This document shows positions 60,206-64,000 of a stretch of DNA of 64,000 bases, in pieces. The notes below the pieces were generated by a model. The model was not told the origin of the DNA. It worked only from the letters and a program-made list of their open reading frames with translations, and did not search any database. The stretch's first letter is position 1, and the number at the start of each line of letters is the position of its first letter. Source of the stretch: Micromonospora lupini (GTDB lineage: Bacteria > Actinomycetota > Actinomycetes > Mycobacteriales > Micromonosporaceae). The stretch covers positions 620,001-684,000 of the forward strand of contig NZ_JAPENL010000001.1 in assembly GCF_026342015.1 (NCBI RefSeq). The letters run 5' to 3'. The translations under genes were made by a program, and so were the position numbers.

Positions 60206-61156
60206 TCAGCCGTCGGCGTTCTGGCTCGCCGGCGTGGTCAGGTGGGCCAGCCAGCCGCGCAGGCGCCGCAGCGTGCCCGCCGATTCGAGCAACGAGAGTC
60301 CGCCGCCCACCATCGCCACGCCGGCCGTGGCGGCGACCATCCCGACCGGGTACTCCCGGGCCTGGAACGCCAGCAGGCCCAGCACGGTGACCGCCGCACC
60401 ACTGAGCGCCAGCAGCGCCCCGGCGAGGGCGTCGAGCCGCTCGGCGAACACGAAGACGAGCGTCACGCCCAGCCAGCACAGGCCGGCCACCGCGACCACG
60501 ACGGCGGTCACCACCGAGCCTTCGCGGGCCAGGCTGACGCTTGCGGGAACGCTGAGCACGCCCAGCGCGCCGGCCCGGGACCACGACACGCGGGCCTGGC
60601 GCAGCAGGGCGAGGCCGGCGCTGTCCGCGCCGAAGAGGTGCCGGCGCAGGCGCAGAACGAGAAGGCCCAGCAGCACGGCGAAGGTCCCCAGGACGACCCC
60701 GAGGAACCGGCCGCCGGTCCGCTCGACGCGCACGGCATCGGTGACGACGAACAGACCCGCGGTGCAGACGCTGATCCCCGCGAGCGAGGTCAGGGCTGTC
60801 GCCCGCTCCCGCGCGACAAGCGCGGCGCAGGCGATCGCCACGACCGCCGCCAGGGTGAGCGGCCCCGCCCACGACGACGGTGTCGTCACGGCCAGCGCGA
60901 CACCGGCGACCGCGACGGCGAGCAGGATCCGGGGCAGCGCCTCGGCCAGCGGGGCGCGCTCGTCGAGTCGGTTGTGGCCGTACACCACCGCCACCACCAG
61001 GATCATCGCGCCGACGGCGACCGGTGGGAGGACTGTGGCCAGCTGGTTCAGGGCCACGGCCGCGCCCGCCGGGCCGAGCCACCCGACCAACCGCAGCCGC
61101 CACCGCCCCGTCCCGGCCCGCGGCGGGGAGGGCTGCGGTTCGCGTACGGACGACAT
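60206..61156 (-). CDS. Polytopic membrane protein of unknown function
   Basis: The 316-residue protein has a short basic N terminus and about nine or ten membrane segments (GPAGAAVALNQLATVLPPVAVGAMILVVAVVYG, LLAVAVAGVALAV, VSWSRAGALGVLS region, VVTAVVVAVAGLCWLGVTLVFVF). I do not recognise the family. ATG 61156 is chosen as the first residue of the hydrophilic leader; an upstream extension to 61240 is Arg/Pro-rich. It lies 116 nt upstream of the kinase gene on the same strand. Confidence 0.72.
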   Translation of the reverse strand: MSSVREPQPSPPRAGTGRWRLRLVGWLGPAGAAVALNQLATVLPPVAVGAMILVVAVVYGHNRLDERAPLAEALPRILLAVAVAGVALAVTTPSSWAGPLTLAAVVAIACAALVARERATALTSLAGISVCTAGLFVVTDAVRVERTGGRFLGVVLGTFAVLLGLLVLRLRRHLFGADSAGLALLRQARVSWSRAGALGVLSVPASVSLAREGSVVTAVVVAVAGLCWLGVTLVFVFAERLDALAGALLALSGAAVTVLGLLAFQAREYPVGMVAATAGVAMVGGGLSLLESAGTLRRLRGWLAHLTTPASQNADG

Positions 61157-61243
61157 GCCGCAAGCCTCGCACCCGGGCACCAGTCCGCGGCGAGTGCTCG
61201 CCGCCGGCCGGAGCGCGGTCGGCGGCGAGCGTGGAGCCACGGA

Positions 61244-64000
61244 TCAGGAGTACGGAAGGCGCAGCACGGACTGGTTGCCGACGCCCAGCGTGGTCGGGTT
61301 GTTGCCGATGGCCGACCAGACCTCCACCCGGACCGTGCCGTTGCTCAACGTGCCCAACGAACCGGTCGCCGAGGCGAGGCCGGCGGCCTGGGTGTAGTGC
61401 TCGTAGCCGGCGACCGGGTCGGTGGCGAAGTAGCGCCACGTCTCCGTCCGGTCCCAGCTGCCGTTGCCGGTCAGGTCGTAGGACACGCGCACCTGCACGC
61501 CGTTGCCGACTGCCGCGCCGGCGTCGAGGAACAGGTCGAACGTGGTCTGCGCCCCGGAGTAGGCGAGGTTGAGGCCTGTCGCCGTGAAGACCTGCGGGTT
61601 GGTCGGCGTACCGTCGTGGTTTCCGTTGGCGGCCGCGACGGTGGTCGTGGCCGCGCTGCCGGCGGCGCCCAGCCCGCCGCCGGCCAGCAGGTAGCGCGTC
61701 GGCGAGCCCGAGTTCGGTGGCGGCGTGGTCGGTGCGGCAGTGGTGGGCGGGGGAGTCGTCGGCGGGGCCGTGGTGGGCGGGGCCGTGGTGGGTGGCGCGG
61801 TGGTCGGCGGGGTCGTGCTCGGCGGCACGCCGCCGGAGGCGTTGCCACCGCTCCAGGTGTACGCCCCGGTGGTGGCCGTCCGGCCGGCCGCCACGGTGAG
61901 TCGGGTGCCTGTGGAGAACGTGACGGTGATCGGGCTCGCCGTCGGGTTCGACGCCACGTAGGTGCGTGCCCCGTTGCGGGAGAAGACCGCGCTCAGTGGG
62001 TGGTTGGCGGTGACAGTCGTGTCGACGGTGCCCAGCGCCGCCAGGTTGCGGATCCAGTGGAAGGTGTGCGCGCGGCTCTCCCCCTCCTCGGGCGTGTAGC
62101 CGGGGTTGGCGCGCAGGTTCGCCAGGGCCGCGTCCGGATCGCCGAGGGCCTGGAACTGCCAGAGGATGTCCTGCCACACCGTCGGCGGTCCACCGTTGTT
62201 GCGGACCAGCTCGGCGTAGTTGGTGCGCATGTACGCCGGGTTGTTGCCCAGGTAGAGGTGCCCACCGGTGACCGGCAGCAGGTTGATGCCCTGGATCATC
62301 TCCGGCTCGCCGCTGAACCAGGTGGCGTACGCGCCGCCGTCGCCCCAGACCATCCCGACGGTCGAGTGCCCGAAGGCGGCGGGGAAGTTCTGGTCGCTGG
62401 CGTCGAACCAGTACTCCTGGATGGCGGCGGCCTGCGTCGTGTACAGGAAGATGCCGGCGTCGCGCACGGCGGTGTCCCCGGTGACCTGTCCCCACTGGAT
62501 GAGGGCGTTGGCGAAGTTCATCCCCTCGGAGGACGACTCCTGGTTGTTGCCGGAGCCGAACGAGCCGTGCCCGGAGGCCCAGTCGTGGCCGGCGTAGATG
62601 TCGAAGTCGCGCAGGTAGGGAAAGCGGGTGTCGTCGCGGCGGTAGTTGTTGGCGTCGCGGATCAGCAGGTCCACCATGCCGCCGTAGCGGCTGGTCGCGG
62701 CCCACGACGGGTCGAACTTGGCGAGCGTCGCGGCGGCGGCGATGAAGTAGCCGTAGTGGAAGTGGTGGTCGTTGAGTTCCTGGTCGGAGCCGTACGACGC
62801 CGGGTAGCCGATCAGGGTGCCCCAGTTGGCGTCGTAGTAGAAGAGCCTCTGGGTCTTGCCACTGGAGGCGGTGAACCAGTCGGTGAGGGTGCTGCGGATC
62901 GCGTTCAGGGCGCTGTCGCGGGTGGCCGTGTCGTTGACCAGGTCGGCGACCTCGGCGAGCCGGGCGGCCCGGCCGAGCCCCTTGCCGGTCCAGTACGTGT
63001 CGTTGCCCCGCTGGTCCATCGGGTTGCTGCGGGTGGCGGCCAGTTGGCTGGTGAGCGTGGCCAGGTCCGTGCCGCTGCCGTCGCCGACGGCCGGCAGTTC
63101 GGGCAGGACCCCCTGGAACGCCATGGCGGTCCGGAACTGGTTGACGCCGGTGAGGACCTTCATCCGGCCCCGCGCCGACGGGTAGGTGGGCGTGATCGGC
63201 GTCGAGCCGGCAAGCGACTTCCACTGGTGCGGGTAGAGGCTGACCACTGTCTGCGTGGCGGTGCCCTCCCGGGCGGTGGTGGTGAACGCGTACGTCGTGC
63301 TCAGGCCGTTGGTCGTCGGGTCGTAGGCGTAGGAGACCCGGGTGCCGGTGACGTGGGCGTGCGCGTACCTGCCGTAGGTGGTGGCCAGGTCGGCGCGCTC
63401 GGTGGCGTTGGCCGTCGGGGGCAGCAGGGCGACGGAGAAGTAGCCGCGACCGGCGAGGGTGGAGGAGATGCGGCCACCGCTGACGGTCCAGGTCGCGCCG
63501 CTGGGGGCGTACGCCACGTAGTCGTGGCCGTTGACCCGGAAGCCGATGGTGGCGCCGCCTGTGGACCAGACGTCGGGGGTGCCGGACGTGCCGATCACCG
63601 CGTCGCCGCCGCTGGCCTGGAAGTACGCGAACGGTAGGCCGTGGCCGATGGTGGCGCGCAGGGTGCGGGTCCCGTCGCTCCAGTACGGACTGACCGTCCA
63701 GTCGGTCCAGCCGTCCACAGTGACCTGGGGCGCGGCGAGCCCGGCCACGCCGACGCGGATGTCCTGCACGTACGGGTAGTGGTACTCCCCGACGCCGGTG
63801 GCCGTGCCGCTGATGGCGGGCGTGGAGTTGGCCGAGAAACCGAGACCGTCGGTGAACGTGTCGTACGAGGTCGGGTGGGCGTGCAGGGGCTCGCTGAAGG
63901 CGCAGTCGGTGCGCTTCCACAGCAGCGAGGACCACCAGTCGTTGGTGGGCACGGCGCCGGCGGGCGCGTTGGCGGTGGCGTACTGCCGGGGGTTGCCCGA
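61244..64000 (-). CDS. Secreted GH81 endo-beta-1,3-glucanase, N terminus cut by window edge
   Basis: The frame is open to base 64000, so the start and signal peptide are missing. The catalytic part begins VPTNDWWSSLLWKRTD and has the GH81 landmarks DFDIYAGHDWASG (acid Asp) and NNQESSSEGMNFANA (nucleophile Glu region). A Thr/Pro linker with four APPTT-type repeats follows, then a C-terminal beta-rich domain of ~145 residues (YLLAGGGLGAAGSAATTTVA; QTTFDLFLDAGAAVGNGVQVRV; WRYFATDPVAGYEHYTQA) of the kind found on fungal-wall glucanases. GH81 enzymes degrade beta-1,3-glucan of fungal walls or callose. Confidence 0.93.
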   Translation of the reverse strand, partial: SGNPRQYATANAPAGAVPTNDWWSSLLWKRTDCAFSEPLHAHPTSYDTFTDGLGFSANSTPAISGTATGVGEYHYPYVQDIRVGVAGLAAPQVTVDGWTDWTVSPYWSDGTRTLRATIGHGLPFAYFQASGGDAVIGTSGTPDVWSTGGATIGFRVNGHDYVAYAPSGATWTVSGGRISSTLAGRGYFSVALLPPTANATERADLATTYGRYAHAHVTGTRVSYAYDPTTNGLSTTYAFTTTAREGTATQTVVSLYPHQWKSLAGSTPITPTYPSARGRMKVLTGVNQFRTAMAFQGVLPELPAVGDGSGTDLATLTSQLAATRSNPMDQRGNDTYWTGKGLGRAARLAEVADLVNDTATRDSALNAIRSTLTDWFTASSGKTQRLFYYDANWGTLIGYPASYGSDQELNDHHFHYGYFIAAAATLAKFDPSWAATSRYGGMVDLLIRDANNYRRDDTRFPYLRDFDIYAGHDWASGHGSFGSGNNQESSSEGMNFANALIQWGQVTGDTAVRDAGIFLYTTQAAAIQEYWFDASDQNFPAAFGHSTVGMVWGDGGAYATWFSGEPEMIQGINLLPVTGGHLYLGNNPAYMRTNYAELVRNNGGPPTVWQDILWQFQALGDPDAALANLRANPGYTPEEGESRAHTFHWIRNLAALGTVDTTVTANHPLSAVFSRNGARTYVASNPTASPITVTFSTGTRLTVAAGRTATTGAYTWSGGNASGGVPPSTTPPTTAPPTTAPPTTAPPTTPPPTTAAPTTPPPNSGSPTRYLLAGGGLGAAGSAATTTVAAANGNHDGTPTNPQVFTATGLNLAYSGAQTTFDLFLDAGAAVGNGVQVRVSYDLTGNGSWDRTETWRYFATDPVAGYEHYTQAAGLASATGSLGTLSNGTVRVEVWSAIGNNPTTLGVGNQSVLRLPYS

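Noticed and set aside
61720..61830. Short tandem repeats that could suggest a CRISPR or satellite array
   Set aside because: They encode the Thr/Pro linker of the GH81 protein in frame; there are no spacers or cas genes. The tatA and CDF repeats are likewise coding.
60090..63935. Upstream extension of the membrane Ser/Thr kinase frame to 63935
   Set aside because: The extension is Arg/Pro/His-rich and antiparallel in frame to GH81 and a membrane-protein gene. The kinase has a GTG start with GGAGGGG at 60089.
1..64000. tRNA, rRNA, integrase or attachment-site features
   Set aside because: None was recognised on reading both strands; a covariance-model scan would be needed to exclude small RNAs.

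Overview
The window comes from a high-GC filamentous actinobacterium, most probably a Micromonosporaceae member (Micromonospora or a close relative). This is an inference from the GC-rich codon use, the complete Pup-proteasome gene set, twin-arginine and LPxTG systems, and many promoters of the form TANNNT placed 6-7 nt before a start codon (leaderless mRNAs). No tRNA, rRNA, CRISPR array, insertion sequence or prophage was seen.

Layout. 1-5.3 kb: end of a membrane protein, then the Pup-proteasome operon dop, pup, a zinc/HNH endonuclease gene, prcB and prcA, closed by a strong terminator. 5.3-10.4 kb: a cell-surface polysaccharide block with a flippase, GT2 glycosyltransferase and DUF2304 protein, and divergent rmlB / rmlA-rmlC for dTDP-deoxyhexose synthesis; no rmlD is present. 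10.5-13.4 kb: pafA (Pup ligase), a small membrane protein and an oxalate decarboxylase. 13.5-15.9 kb (minus strand): a DUF3866 protein and a CDF cation exporter with a repeat tail. 16-19.8 kb: pafB-pafC (DNA-damage activators), a small coiled-coil protein, tatA and tatC. 19.9-25.5 kb: a lipid kinase, an EamA exporter, a HAD hydrolase and helY.

25.6-33.3 kb: an MHYT membrane sensor, a divergent SnoaL-like protein / XRE regulator pair, and a five-gene operon (FAH-family hydrolase, SDR, lutA, lutB, lutC) that reads as the end of a non-phosphorylative L-fucose/L-rhamnose route: 2-keto-3-deoxy acid to diketo acid to pyruvate plus L-lactate, with LutABC oxidising the lactate. A 471-nt gap follows with a G-quadruplex motif, a perfect 20-bp inverted repeat and a probable gene remnant, then a NIPSNAP protein. 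33.3-45.2 kb: a secreted GH10 xylanase with a recognisable promoter and operator-like palindrome, a 1,819-residue single-chain biotin carboxylase/carboxyltransferase, and three exported proteins: a metallophosphoesterase with a xylan-binding-like module, a phosphodiester glycosidase-family protein and an LPxTG surface protein.

45.2-53.6 kb (minus strand): an eight-gene run with a nitrate-sensor-type kinase (NIT-HAMP-ATPase), a roadblock protein, a complete Liv-type amino-acid/urea-like ABC importer and a methyltransferase. The kinase has Asn where the phospho-acceptor His is expected. 53.8-61.2 kb: an XRE regulator, a cytochrome P450, a NYN/PIN-like nuclease-zinc-FHA protein translationally coupled to a Ser/Thr kinase, a second, convergent, membrane Ser/Thr kinase and a polytopic membrane protein. 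The right edge cuts a secreted GH81 beta-1,3-glucanase.

The points most worth follow-up are the NYN-FHA/kinase pair, the His-less sensor inside a transporter operon, the eukaryote-like carboxylase, the deoxy-sugar-to-lactate operon, and the endonuclease inside the Pup-proteasome operon.
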